64,000 nt of DNA from Paenibacillus physcomitrellae (GTDB lineage Bacteria > Bacillota > Bacilli > Paenibacillales > Paenibacillaceae): positions 434,001-498,000 of the forward strand of contig NZ_CP022584.1 in NCBI RefSeq assembly GCF_002240225.1, written 5' to 3'. Shown here in pieces: positions 1 to 7,820 of the stretch. Position numbers and translations under genes: made by a program. Position 1 is the first letter of the stretch, and each line of letters starts with the position of its first letter. Below the pieces are notes generated by a model that worked only from the letters and a program-made list of their open reading frames with translations, searched no databases and was not told the origin of the DNA.

Positions 1-285
<285 letters not shown>

Positions 286-358
286 TCCCCTTTGCTTTGA
301 CCGTTAAGCATGCTGCACAACCAAAAATATAAAAAACACTTATTGGAGGAATTTTAAA

Positions 359-877
359 ATGGCACAAGAACGTACTGGAGTTGCAACTCTTGGAGGGAAC
401 CCAATTACACTGATCGGACCTGAATTGAAAGTTGGCGATATAGCCCCTGATTTCCGCATTAACAAAGACCTGGTGACGGAAGCCGGTTTGTCTGACTATG
501 CGGGCAAAGTGAAGTTGATTTCCGTTGTTCCTTCCCTGGACACGGACGTGTGTGACGCGCAGACCCGCCGTTTTAACGAAGAAGCCGCTAAATTGGGCGA
601 TAATGTTGTAGTGCTGACTGTATCCGTTGACCTTCCGTTTGCGCAAAGCCGTTTCTGCTCCGTAGCGGGTATTGATAAAGTTGAAACTTTGACGGACTAC
701 AAACACCGTTCTTTCGGTGAAGCTTACGGCGTATTGATCAAAGAACTTCAATTGGAAATGCGTTCGATCTTTATCATCGATGCTGATGACACGATCCGTT
801 ACGTGGAATATCTGAGCGAAATGACCGACCATCCTAACTATGAAGCAGCCATTTCTGCTTTGAAACAACTGGTTTAA
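359..877 (+). CDS. tpx: Thiol peroxidase Tpx
   Basis: A 172-residue atypical 2-Cys peroxiredoxin that reduces peroxides using thioredoxin. The peroxidatic cysteine is Cys65 in PSLDTDVCDAQTRRFN and the resolving cysteine is Cys100 in QSRFCS; both are in the places expected for the Tpx family. Length matches the family (about 165-170). The start ATG at 359 follows a strong GGAGGA ribosome binding site. It lies 73 bases after the thioredoxin reductase gene on the same strand, consistent with a joint redox unit, and ends at a strong terminator. Confidence 0.95.
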   Translation: MAQERTGVATLGGNPITLIGPELKVGDIAPDFRINKDLVTEAGLSDYAGKVKLISVVPSLDTDVCDAQTRRFNEEAAKLGDNVVVLTVSVDLPFAQSRFCSVAGIDKVETLTDYKHRSFGEAYGVLIKELQLEMRSIFIIDADDTIRYVEYLSEMTDHPNYEAAISALKQLV

Positions 878-931
878 TTTAATCTTGTCTTAAAAAAAGC
901 TCAGCTGCTGGGCTGCAGCCCTTCGGGCTGG

Positions 932-977
932 AAAGCGGCGATTGGGGACGATTTTTGTCTCCGGTCGCCGCTTTTTT
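932..977 (+). terminator. Rho-independent terminator after tpx
   Basis: Arms AAAGCGGCGA (932-941) and TCGCCGCTTT (965-974) enclose an inner GGGAC/GTCTC pairing and end in a run of six T. A smaller hairpin, AGCCC-TTC-GGGCT, lies just before it at 918-930. Confidence 0.85.
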
Positions 978-1000
978 ATGGCCTAAAGATAGGAATTTTA

Positions 1001-1029
1001 TTGACTTTACAAAATACCTCGTGATACAT
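1001..1029 (+). promoter_or_regulatory. Promoter of the ABC-2/GntR operon
   Basis: TTGACT at 1001-1006 is a near-consensus -35. A weak -10 (GATACA/ATACAT, 1023-1029) follows at 16-17 bases. The operator dyad begins one base further on, so bound repressor would cover the transcription start. Confidence 0.6.
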
Positions 1030-1050
1030 TGTGAATATACGATATACACA
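1030..1050. promoter_or_regulatory. Operator dyad for the GntR-family regulator
   Basis: The arms TGTG-A-ATAT and ATAT-A-CACA are separated by ACG, making a 21-base inverted repeat with a single symmetric mismatch. It sits between promoter and ribosome binding site of the operon whose last gene is a GntR/YtrA-type repressor, so it is the natural autoregulatory site. The assignment is inferred from position and symmetry. Confidence 0.65.
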
Positions 1051-1070
1051 ATTTACGGAGGAGGTATGTT

Positions 1071-1925
1071 ATGCTCGCGTTAGACATTCGGAAATTGCAC
1101 AAAAAATACTCAGACTTTCAGATAAAAGACGTCTCATTTCAGTTGGAGAAGGGTTATATCATGGGGTTTATCGGTGCCAATGGCGCCGGGAAAACAACCA
1201 CGATAAAATCGATCTTAAACCTGATTCAAATCGATAGCGGCGAGATCTACGTTTTTGGCAAGAATATGGCGGAGCACGAATTGGAACTGAAGCAGGAAAT
1301 CGGGTGCGCCTTCGGTGATATTGATTTCTATACACGCAGCAAGATAAAAACGATGACCCAAATCACAAAGAAGTTCTATAAGAATTGGAATGACGAAACG
1401 TATTATAACTATTTGCAAAGATTCAAATTGGATGAAAACAAAAAAATTGCCGAATTGTCTACAGGAATGAGAGTCAAGTACAGCTTGGCCCTTGCTTTAT
1501 CCCATGGCGCGAAGCTTCTCATCCTGGATGAACCGACAAGCGGACTCGACCCTGTTTCAAGAGACGATCTGCTCGATATCTTCCAGCAGCTTATCGTTGA
1601 TGGCGAGATCAGCATTCTGTTCTCCACCCATATTACATCCGACTTGGAGAAATGTGCGGATTTTATAACCTTTATTGAGAATGGGCAAATCATCGCCAGC
1701 TCCGAGAAAAACGATTTTAAGGACTCCTATCGTTTGCTCAGCGGCAGCGAGGATCAGCTTAACGAGGTGAAGGAACAGTTGATTTCGTACAAAATAAACT
1801 CTTTCGGCTTTACCGGATTGATTCATACCAAAGACCTCGAGCCATTCTCAGAGCTAAAGGCAATCACGCCAAGTCTTGAGGAAATCATGATTTACTTCGC
1901 GAAAAAGGAGGATGTGCATGTATAA
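1071..1925 (+). CDS. ABC transporter ATP-binding protein (YtrB/BcrA-like)
   Basis: A 284-residue cytoplasmic ATPase. Walker A is GANGAGKTTT, the signature region is LSTGMRVKYSLA, and Walker B is LLILDEPTSGLDP, followed by the H-loop STH. The signature is LSTGM rather than LSGGQ, common in the ABC-2 exporter ATPases that act on antibiotics, lipids or cell-wall intermediates. The ATG at 1071 follows GGAGGAGG. The next gene overlaps the end of this one and encodes the membrane partner, and a GntR regulator closes the operon, which is the layout of ytrA-type loci induced by cell-wall antibiotics. Substrate unknown. Confidence 0.9.
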   Translation: MLALDIRKLHKKYSDFQIKDVSFQLEKGYIMGFIGANGAGKTTTIKSILNLIQIDSGEIYVFGKNMAEHELELKQEIGCAFGDIDFYTRSKIKTMTQITKKFYKNWNDETYYNYLQRFKLDENKKIAELSTGMRVKYSLALALSHGAKLLILDEPTSGLDPVSRDDLLDIFQQLIVDGEISILFSTHITSDLEKCADFITFIENGQIIASSEKNDFKDSYRLLSGSEDQLNEVKEQLISYKINSFGFTGLIHTKDLEPFSELKAITPSLEEIMIYFAKKEDVHV

Positions 1926-2574
1926 TTTGGTGATGAAAGATTTGAAATTAGGCGTAAATCCCTGGTTCCTTGTATTGCCTTTATTTACGGGGGCCTTGAT
2001 GTTTGTTCCCGGTTGGGTTTATTTTATCGTCCCGCTTTATTTCTGCTTCATAACGGTGCCGAATATGTTTGGCGGATTTAAAAGTCAGAACGACTTGGTG
2101 TTTAGTACAATTATGCCCGTGACCAAAAAAGACATCGTAAAAGCCAGAATCACCGTTGTTGTCATTCTGGAGCTCTTGCATCTGCTTGTTGCCATGATCT
2201 TCAGCCTGTTTACGCTTCGGTTATACCCGAATCTCACTTATTATTTCTTTGCGCCGCACACGGGGTTTTGGGGATTATGTTTCATCATGCTTGGGATCTT
2301 CAACATCGTATTTCTGCCCATGTATTACAAAACGGCCTATAAGTATGGAGCGGCAACCGTTGTATCCATTACGGCCGCCATCCTTTTTGCCGGAGCTGCC
2401 CAATGGGCCGGAATAAGCAGTCCGTGGATGAACGGTATTTTTTATGGCTCCGGTACAAATCATACGTTGCAGCAGCTCTCCATACTGGCCCTAGGCATTG
2501 TCATTTTTATTGCTTTCACTCTGATTGCTTACCGGATTGCGGTGAAACGATTCCTAAAAGTGGAGATATTATGA
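1918..2574 (+). CDS. ABC-2 type permease subunit
   Basis: A 218-residue membrane protein with about six hydrophobic segments, for example LVLPLFTGALMFVPGWVYFI near residues 17-37. It is the membrane partner of the ATPase just upstream. ATG 1918 is chosen over the in-frame ATG at 1912 because AAAAAGGAGG (1903-1912) is the ribosome binding site and would overlap the earlier codon. The gene overlaps the ATPase stop by 8 bases and its own TGA overlaps the next start as ATGA, so the three genes are translationally coupled. Subfamily recognition comes from hydropathy and context rather than strong motifs. Confidence 0.8.
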   Translation: MYNLVMKDLKLGVNPWFLVLPLFTGALMFVPGWVYFIVPLYFCFITVPNMFGGFKSQNDLVFSTIMPVTKKDIVKARITVVVILELLHLLVAMIFSLFTLRLYPNLTYYFFAPHTGFWGLCFIMLGIFNIVFLPMYYKTAYKYGAATVVSITAAILFAGAAQWAGISSPWMNGIFYGSGTNHTLQQLSILALGIVIFIAFTLIAYRIAVKRFLKVEIL

Positions 2575-2936
2575 ACGTAACGATTTTGAATACATCCGAG
2601 AAACCGATCTATCAGCAGATTTATGAACAGATCAGCGCTCAAATCCTGAAAGGCGAGTTGGAAAGCGGTTATTGCTTACCGCCCATTCGGCAGGCGGCGC
2701 TGGAGCTTAGAGTCAGCGTCATCACCGTAAAGAAAGCCTGGGAAGAACTCGAACGAATAGGTTTGATCAATACGGTAACGGGGAAAGGATGTTTTGTAGC
2801 AGAATTTACCGCGGAAGAGATGTCGCGAATACGCAGCGAAATGATTCTGAAGCAAATGGAAAGCGACGCCTTGTACTACAAATCCTTTGGCGTCACCCTG
2901 GATGAAATGATTGAGATGTTGAAGAAGATTTATTGA
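2571..2936 (+). CDS. GntR-family regulator, YtrA subfamily
   Basis: A 121-residue regulator. The N-terminal winged helix includes KPIYQQIYEQISAQILKG, LPPIRQAALELRVSVITVKKAW and the wing TGKGCFVA, typical of GntR. Only about 45 residues follow, which is the short YtrA-type tail rather than a FadR/HutC effector domain. The start overlaps the permease stop (ATGA). It probably represses its own operon through the dyad at 1030-1050. Confidence 0.9.
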   Translation: MNVTILNTSEKPIYQQIYEQISAQILKGELESGYCLPPIRQAALELRVSVITVKKAWEELERIGLINTVTGKGCFVAEFTAEEMSRIRSEMILKQMESDALYYKSFGVTLDEMIEMLKKIY

Positions 2937-3039
2937 CAGCTTGAGCGGCGATGAAGATTTTTAATATGTTGGTTGGATAACTTCAACAGGCTATTAAATG
3001 GGCGCCTTGTTTGCACCGTAGAAGCTGCAGTTCATAAGC

Positions 3040-3084
3040 AAAAGAAGGCCCCCGGTTCCGCTATTTGGCGGCTCCGAGGGCCTT
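3040..3084 (-). terminator. Terminator of the MFS exporter gene
   Basis: Read on the minus strand, AAGGCCCTCGG pairs with CCGGGGGCCTT and a T-rich stretch (TTCTTTTG) follows. It lies 15 bases beyond the stop of the MFS gene. Confidence 0.75.
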
Positions 3085-3098
3085 CGCTGTATGGACAC

Positions 3099-4574
3099 TC
3101 AGGCCTGCTTGGTTCTCAGCCGCTGCCCGCGTCTGGAGGACCAAAGGCGGAGCCCGGTCAGCAGGGCAGCGGCGGTGCTGATGCAGGCAGAGGTCATGAA
3201 GACGACATGCATGCCTGCAATAAAGATGTCCGGTTGCCCTGGAATCAGCCCGGTAACGCGGTGCCCCGCTTCCGAGCTCATCACGCCGAACAGGGTTGTG
3301 GTAGCTACCGTAATGCCCACCACCATCCCGACGTTTCGGATCAGGGAGTTGATGCTGCCAGCGATCCCAAGCTGAGTTTTGGGAATCCGCGACATGACCA
3401 GCGAGTTGTTCGGCGACTGAAAGACGCCGTTACCCAAGCCCAGCATGGCGATCCATAAGCCGACAAGCGCAATCGGGCTTCCTTCATGCAGATTAGCCAG
3501 GCCTACCTGTGCGATGACGGTTACGACCAGACCCACGAAGGTCAGCAGCTCGGAACCGATTTTGTCCGATAAGGCGCCGCTCAGCGGAGCTACGATCACC
3601 ATCATGATCGGGAACAGCATCAGCAGGAACCCGGCATGAAACGGTGACAGGTTCAAGATGCTCTGCGCGTAAAAAGGCGCAATGATGTTGTAGCAGAAAT
3701 TGCCCACGAAAACTAGAAATCCGCAGGTAATGCTTAAAGAAAACAACGGATTCTTAAACATGGTCAGCTGGAGCAGAGGATTTTCCTTCCGTGATTCGAC
3801 CCAGAGAAAAACACCCAGAGTCACAACGGCCACAATCAAAGCCGCCACGATCTTCATATCTCCATAACCATATTGCTGACCCAGCAGCAGGCCGGAGAAC
3901 AATGCCACTATAAATAAGGTAAACAAGAGACTGCCTTGGCTGTCGATTTTTACCTTCAGCTTCGTATAGTCCTTAGGCAGGACCCGGATTCCGAAGATAA
4001 AAGCAATAATTCCGATCGGCAGGTTGACCCAGAAAATATATTCCCAGCCCAGCGCCGAGATGATCACCCCACCCAGACTTGGACCGGCGATACTGCCCAG
4101 CGAAACAAAAGTGCCGACCAGGCCCAGTGCTCTGCCCCGTTCGGTGCTCGGGAAAATATCAGTAACAATTCCCTGGCTGTTCGCCATGGTCATCGAGGCT
4201 CCTACGGCCTGAATCAGGCGGGAGGCGATGAGGAAGGGGAGACTGTGGCTTAACCCGCATAAAGCGGAACCAATAATGAAGATCACCATTCCGATTTTGA
4301 AAATTTTGATTTTACCGATGATGTCTCCCAGTTTGCCGAAAAATAAAATCGCCGCGCAGATCGTCATCAGGTAGCTGGTGACCACCCATTCCGTTTGCGC
4401 TACCGGCAGGTTCAGCGTTTTGGAAATGACCGGAAGCGCGATGTTGACGATACTCCCGTCGAGCGTGGACATGAAGGTAAACAAATTCATGACGATCAGG
4501 ATAATCCAGCGTCTTCTCTGTATGTTCGGATCGTCCTGATAAGTTTTCCTGGGGGCGGCTGCCGCTTGACTCAT
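3099..4574 (-). CDS. DHA2-family MFS drug exporter (EmrB/QacA type)
   Basis: A 491-residue integral membrane protein with about 14 membrane helices. It has the DHA2 motifs: an acidic residue in TLDGSIVNIALP in the first helix, GKLGDIIGKIKIF (motif A) in the second loop, and a motif C region GSIAGPSLGG. The family expels drugs in exchange for protons. ATG 4574 lies 9-10 bases after AGAGGTG. An upstream GTG at 4586 overlaps that site and is less likely. It is divergent from a MarR regulator, with two matching operators between them, so it is probably derepressed by a toxic ligand. Substrate not deducible. Confidence 0.92.
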   Translation of the reverse strand: MSQAAAAPRKTYQDDPNIQRRRWIILIVMNLFTFMSTLDGSIVNIALPVISKTLNLPVAQTEWVVTSYLMTICAAILFFGKLGDIIGKIKIFKIGMVIFIIGSALCGLSHSLPFLIASRLIQAVGASMTMANSQGIVTDIFPSTERGRALGLVGTFVSLGSIAGPSLGGVIISALGWEYIFWVNLPIGIIAFIFGIRVLPKDYTKLKVKIDSQGSLLFTLFIVALFSGLLLGQQYGYGDMKIVAALIVAVVTLGVFLWVESRKENPLLQLTMFKNPLFSLSITCGFLVFVGNFCYNIIAPFYAQSILNLSPFHAGFLLMLFPIMMVIVAPLSGALSDKIGSELLTFVGLVVTVIAQVGLANLHEGSPIALVGLWIAMLGLGNGVFQSPNNSLVMSRIPKTQLGIAGSINSLIRNVGMVVGITVATTTLFGVMSSEAGHRVTGLIPGQPDIFIAGMHVVFMTSACISTAAALLTGLRLWSSRRGQRLRTKQA

Positions 4575-4605
4575 CAATGTAGACACCTCTATTCTCTAAA
4601 AAACT

Positions 4606-4629
4606 AGTTAGTTGCACCCGCAACTAACT
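4606..4629. promoter_or_regulatory. MarR operator 1
   Basis: A perfect inverted repeat with arms AGTTAGTTGC and GCAACTAACT and spacer ACCC. The core GTTGC-N4-GCAAC recurs at 4657-4670. It lies upstream of the exporter start in the divergent promoter region. Confidence 0.75.
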
Positions 4630-4656
4630 TAACCTTTCTTAATGTACTCCGATTTT

Positions 4657-4670
4657 GTTGCGGACGCAAC
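4657..4670. promoter_or_regulatory. MarR operator 2
   Basis: GTTGC-GGAC-GCAAC has the same core and spacer length as operator 1, with centres 46 bases apart. It is nearer the marR start, which fits control of both divergent genes by one repressor. Confidence 0.7.
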
Positions 4671-4733
4671 TGAATTAAGGTAAAATTCTCCTCAAACCGT
4701 TCAGCCAGATCGGCGTTCCAAAGGAAGGTGCCA

Positions 4734-5177
4734 ATGGTGAAACAACCATCCATAGGGAAGCTCATTTCCCTGATCAGCCGGGTTAACCAAAGAAAGCTTG
4801 CCAGCCAGTTAAAAGCATTCGGTATCGGAAGCGGCGGCGCCCACAGCTATTTAAAAGCCATTCTCCAGCGTCCCGGGCAGAGTCAGGAGCAGCTTACCAG
4901 TGATTTAAAATTCGATAAAGCCACGACTACCCGCACGGTCAGACAGCTTGAAGAGGCCGGATATATCGAACGCAGGACCGACGAGAAGGACCGGCGCTCC
5001 ATCCGGCTGTATCCGACGCAGAAGGGGAAGGAATTTGCCCCGACGCTTCAAGCTATTTTGGATGAATCGAACAGCCGGCTGACCCGGGATTTGACCGCGG
5101 CGGAGCAGCGCCAGTTTGTACAGCTTCTTCAGAAGGTATACGGCAGTCTGCTGGATCAAACCGAAGGCAAAGAATAA
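4734..5177 (+). CDS. MarR-family transcriptional regulator
   Basis: A 147-residue winged-helix regulator. The recognition helix region is QLTSDLKFDKATTTRTVRQL and the wing is YIERRTDEKDRRSIRLYPT, the characteristic DxRxxxxxLT-type MarR wing. ATG 4734 follows AAGGAAGG by five bases; the GTG at 4728 overlaps that site. It is divergent from the MFS exporter and is expected to bind the GTTGC-N4-GCAAC dyads as a dimer and release on ligand binding. Confidence 0.93.
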   Translation: MVKQPSIGKLISLISRVNQRKLASQLKAFGIGSGGAHSYLKAILQRPGQSQEQLTSDLKFDKATTTRTVRQLEEAGYIERRTDEKDRRSIRLYPTQKGKEFAPTLQAILDESNSRLTRDLTAAEQRQFVQLLQKVYGSLLDQTEGKE

Positions 5178-5281
5178 AGCCTCGGTGGACGTTTTGGAAT
5201 TCCGCGTTGCTAATCCTAATATGAACCAAACCTTTCTTATAAATCCTTTAATGTGTTTAACCTCATAGCTAACTCCAAAAC

Positions 5282-5308
5282 AGCCTTCCCAATCCGGGAG
5301 GCTATTTT
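5282..5308 (+). terminator. Probable terminator after marR
   Basis: AGCCTTCCC and GGGAGGCT pair with one bulge around AATC and are followed by ATTTTG. The T-run is short. Apart from this hairpin and the sporulation-type -10 at 5416, nothing recognisable lies in 5178-5453. Confidence 0.55.
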
Positions 5309-5415
5309 GCCTGTTCTCTATGTATTTGACATTTAATTAGAAGATTAAGGCACAGTTTAGTAGAAAAATGGTTGTTCTTTCTGATAGATTCGTCGATGCC
5401 TCGCTAGATTCCTCG

Positions 5416-5424
5416 CATAAGATA
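5416..5424 (+). promoter_or_regulatory. SigmaK-like -10 element
   Basis: CATAAGATA fits the SigmaK -10 consensus CATANNNTA and is 37 bases before the start of the small protein gene. No clear AC -35 is seen 16-17 bases upstream. The same 11-mer CATAAGATAAA occurs before cwlJ. Confidence 0.45.
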
Positions 5425-5453
5425 AAGTGCAACAAGAAAAGGAGGAATGAAAC

Positions 5454-5741
5454 ATGGCTATTTTGTTACCGCTGCAAACGTTCGACATCGGCCCCGGTAT
5501 CGGTAAATCTTATTTTGAGGATTTGCGCGGCGGCACCAACGCTACGGTTACCGTAAATAATGACGGGGCCGCCCCGATTGATCTTGTCTTGTTCCCGGTC
5601 AATTCTCCGGTGCTCACGTATACGATTCCGGCCGGAACCAGCCTGACCATTGGTGTCGGTTTGCTTCTCGTCGCAGCACTTCTGACCGGGCCGGCTGCAG
5701 GTACCTTTGGTACGATTCAGATTGTTGCTTCTGATTTCTAA
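5454..5741 (+). CDS. Small beta-rich protein, possibly spore surface
   Basis: A 95-residue protein not recognised as a named family. ATG 5454 follows AAAGGAGG. It has no cysteine or signal peptide and alternates short hydrophobic and polar stretches (ATVTVNNDGAAPIDLVLFP, LTYTIPAGTSLTIGVG), as in a single beta-sandwich. The lack of cysteine argues against the disulphide-linked S-Ena spore fibre subunits. A SigmaK-like -10 upstream and the neighbouring cwlJ-gerQ pair suggest a late sporulation product. That role is inference only. Confidence 0.6.
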   Translation: MAILLPLQTFDIGPGIGKSYFEDLRGGTNATVTVNNDGAAPIDLVLFPVNSPVLTYTIPAGTSLTIGVGLLLVAALLTGPAAGTFGTIQIVASDF

Positions 5742-5759
5742 ACGATATGAGGCTTGTGG

Positions 5760-5800
5760 CGATCCCATATCCTAGGCGGGCGTGGGATCGTCTTCTTTTA
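5760..5800 (+). terminator. Terminator after the small beta-rich gene
   Basis: CGATCCCA (5760-5767) pairs with TGGGATCG (5783-5790), then TCTTCTTTTA. On the minus strand no T-run follows, so it mainly serves the upstream gene. Confidence 0.7.
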
Positions 5801-6385
5801 TTCGCCATAAATAAATCTCTCCAGAGTCTCGAGGGCCAAATGCATGTCCGGTTCCGAGTTGTCGAGCTCAAGGACACTGGATTCAGGTATTGGCCAGGCC
5901 AAACTGCGAGGGCCCAGTGAATGTCTGAATTCGTCCCAATGTGTCAACTTCCAGGCGTCAAGCGGAGAACGGCGAGCTTCTATTCTTGAGCGGTACAGGG
6001 ATTCGTCCGCCAGTCTTACGAGAACGACTTTGACTTCTACCTCCGCCAGCGTCCGGCCGATGCGCTGGAGTTCATCTTCAATCCAGCTTTCCATTGCCGT
6101 CTCCTGGGTGAAGGGACCGACAACAAACACATCTGTATCCAGCACTACATTGTCCAGTGCCGCGTCCATGGTAATTCGGTAACCGAGATCACGGCATAGT
6201 TCTTTATAAGCCGAGGAGTCCCGGTCAGCCGGATCTAAACCCTTCATGCTCATGAGGGCGTTCGCCGCGGGTCTAAGCAGAACGTCCATATCAAAAAAAG
6301 CCGCCTTGCGGCGGGCGCAAAGCGCCTTGGCCAGCGATGTTTTTCCGGCGCCGGCAGGGCCCAGAAAAAATACCAGTTTGCTCAT
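5798..6385 (-). CDS. P-loop kinase-like protein
   Basis: A 195-residue cytoplasmic protein with Walker A GPAGAGKTSLAK at the N-terminus, then FDMDVLL where shikimate- and nucleotide-kinase-like proteins hold the substrate, and a late RIEARRSPLDAW stretch that may form the lid. ATG 6385 follows GGAGGTA; an ATG at 6400 overlaps that site. It stands alone, convergent with the small beta-rich gene and divergent from cwlJ. It is most likely a small-molecule kinase of the AAA_33/shikimate-kinase-like group, with unknown substrate. Confidence 0.75.
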   Translation of the reverse strand: MSKLVFFLGPAGAGKTSLAKALCARRKAAFFDMDVLLRPAANALMSMKGLDPADRDSSAYKELCRDLGYRITMDAALDNVVLDTDVFVVGPFTQETAMESWIEDELQRIGRTLAEVEVKVVLVRLADESLYRSRIEARRSPLDAWKLTHWDEFRHSLGPRSLAWPIPESSVLELDNSEPDMHLALETLERFIYGE

Positions 6386-6494
6386 CTTCGTTACCTCCAT
6401 CAGCTTGTCCTGATCATAGACTATTGCTTACCTATCATATTAAAAAAACAATTGACCAGCCAGATGCCGTTTTAATTTTTTCCATAATCATGGA

Positions 6495-6522
6495 ACCTGG
6501 ATAGGCATTCGCACATAAGATA
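6495..6522 (+). promoter_or_regulatory. SigmaK-like promoter of cwlJ
   Basis: CATAAGATA (6514-6522) matches the SigmaK -10 consensus CATANNNTA, with AC at 6495-6496 and a 17-base spacer, the SigmaK -35 pattern. It lies 35 bases before the TTG start. Confidence 0.55.
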
Positions 6523-6556
6523 AACCGACAAGGATCAGTCAGAAGGAGGAAACGTC

Positions 6557-6979
6557 TTGGCGGTTGTAAATGCAAATTCGGAAGACGTTAAGCTGCTGGC
6601 CCGCCTGATGCGGGCGGAAGCGGAAGGGGATCTTGATCCGGGCATGCTGATGGTCGGAAATGTAGGTATTAACCGCATTCTAGCCAACTGCCTGGATTTC
6701 AAGGGCATCCGGACCATGGACCAGATGGTATTCCAATCGCCCGGCGGATACGAATCAACACAGAAGGGCTATTTCTACCAGAGAGCCCGCGAAAGGGATA
6801 TCCGTTTGGCACAGCGCGCGATCAACGGAGAAAGAACGTGGCCGGCCAGCAATGCTTTATGGTTTTTCCGTCCGGCTGGGGATTGTCCGGCAACCTGGTA
6901 TAACCAGCAGAACGTCGGCAGATACAAAGCCCACTGCTTTTTTGCTCCGGCGGCAGGGGAATGTCCGGCAGTCTATTAA
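6557..6979 (+). CDS. cwlJ: Spore cortex-lytic hydrolase CwlJ
   Basis: A 140-residue hydrolase_2 (SleB/CwlJ) family protein. It lacks signal peptide and peptidoglycan-binding domain, as CwlJ does and SleB does not. Family landmarks are LMRAEAEGD with the catalytic-type glutamate, GMLMVGNVGINR, GYFYQRARERD, INGERTWPASNALWFFRP and GDCPATWYNQ. CwlJ degrades spore cortex during germination and is held in the coat. The TTG start at 6557 follows AGAAGGAGG. The next gene encodes GerQ, which CwlJ needs for its placement in Bacillus, so the pair forms a germination unit. Confidence 0.93.
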   Translation: MAVVNANSEDVKLLARLMRAEAEGDLDPGMLMVGNVGINRILANCLDFKGIRTMDQMVFQSPGGYESTQKGYFYQRARERDIRLAQRAINGERTWPASNALWFFRPAGDCPATWYNQQNVGRYKAHCFFAPAAGECPAVY

Positions 6980-7051
6980 GCTTGTCCGGGCGATTCGCCG
7001 AAATGCATGTTTATTCATTGTTAACCATTTGATTTAAGGAGGAAATGTTCA

Positions 7052-7546
7052 ATGTTTAACCCGAATTACCGCGCTTCCTATACGTTTGGAGGCACTCAGA
7101 CGGCTATGCCTAACCAAGCAGCAGGTACTCAGGCTGCTATGCCTAACCAAATGGGAGGTACTCAGGCGGCTATGCCTATGCAGATGGGAGGCACCGGCAC
7201 GCCGCCGTCGCTGAGCGGCAACCAGATGACTCAAGGAGGAGCGGTGGTTGTATCGCCTACACCTACTTACGAGCAGTCTTATATTGAGAACATTTTCCGC
7301 ATGAACCTCGGCAAACTCGGCACCTTCTATATGACGTATGAGAACAACAGCCAATGGAATGCGAAAATTTTCCAAGGCATACTGGAAGCGGCTGGACGTG
7401 ACCATATCATTATCAGCGACCCTAAAACTGGCCAGCGTATCGTAATGCTTATGGTGAATTTTGACTATGCCACTTTTGATCAACCGCTTAACTATACTTA
7501 TCCGGGTGTGATCGGCAATCCGCCTACCGCAACAAGACGGGGCTAA
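7052..7546 (+). CDS. gerQ: Spore coat protein GerQ
   Basis: A 164-residue coat protein needed for CwlJ localisation. The conserved C-terminal domain runs from SYIENIFRMNLGKLGTFYMT through GRDHIIISDPKTGQRIVMLM to NYTYPG. The N-terminal third is low complexity, with three 11-residue repeats (GTQTAMPNQAA-type, residues 14-46). GerQ of Bacillus subtilis is cross-linked into the coat by transglutaminase, and the glutamine-rich repeats could serve that kind of linkage (inference). ATG 7052 follows AAGGAGG, 72 bases after cwlJ. Confidence 0.93.
   Translation: MFNPNYRASYTFGGTQTAMPNQAAGTQAAMPNQMGGTQAAMPMQMGGTGTPPSLSGNQMTQGGAVVVSPTPTYEQSYIENIFRMNLGKLGTFYMTYENNSQWNAKIFQGILEAAGRDHIIISDPKTGQRIVMLMVNFDYATFDQPLNYTYPGVIGNPPTATRRG
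7091..7189 (+). repeat. Three 33-bp tandem repeats inside gerQ
   Basis: Three in-frame units encode GTQTAMPNQAA, GTQAAMPNQMG and GTQAAMPMQMG, and a partial GTGT follows. High unit similarity suggests recent expansion and probable length variation among strains. Confidence 0.85.
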
Positions 7547-7561
7547 AAGGCGTAAAATGAC

Positions 7562-7600
7562 GAACCTTCTCCACATTTGGGGGAGGTTCTTCTGTTTTTA
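7562..7600 (+). terminator. Terminator after gerQ
   Basis: GAACCTTCTCC pairs imperfectly with GGGGGAGGTTC and is followed by TTCTGTTTTT, 15 bases past the gerQ stop. Confidence 0.75.
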
Positions 7601-7625
7601 CTGCATTTCTGTACTATAACGGGGT

Positions 7626-7653
7626 TTGACTGTGTAGTGTATAAATATATAAT
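7626..7653 (+). promoter_or_regulatory. SigmaA promoter of the CorC/HlyC gene
   Basis: TTGACT (7626-7631), a 16-base spacer and TATAAT (7648-7653). Transcription would start near 7661, leaving a leader of about 160 bases. Confidence 0.65.
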
Positions 7654-7660
7654 GAAGTTA

Positions 7661-7820
7661 AAGATTTATGAAAAAGTTGACACATCTTTTCTGAAAGGGG
7701 GTGGAACCATTGGGAAGTTGACGCTTAAGCCTGCTGTATTTTTTGCTTATGATCCATATTTTAATCCGCGAAGGAGGTGCTCCTACTCACCGCCTGCAGA
7801 TGCGGGGGTAGGATTAAGGA
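7661..7820 (+). promoter_or_regulatory. Structured mRNA leader of the CorC/HlyC gene
   Basis: The leader holds mutually exclusive pairings: TTAATCC (7761-7767) with GGATTAA (7811-7817), or TCCTAC (7781-7786) with GTAGGA (7808-7813). AGGAG-GTG-CTCCT also folds on itself. The only plausible ribosome binding bases for the TTG start lie in the 3' arm, so the fold could gate translation. I could not match it to the M-box or another named riboswitch. Confidence 0.4.

Noticed and set aside
297..333. Promoter TTGACC/TATAAA before tpx
   Set aside because: The spacer is 25 bases, too long for SigmaA, so separate transcription of tpx is not supported by it.
7661..7820. M-box magnesium riboswitch
   Set aside because: The conserved M-box strings are not present on the sense strand, so the leader is only called structured.
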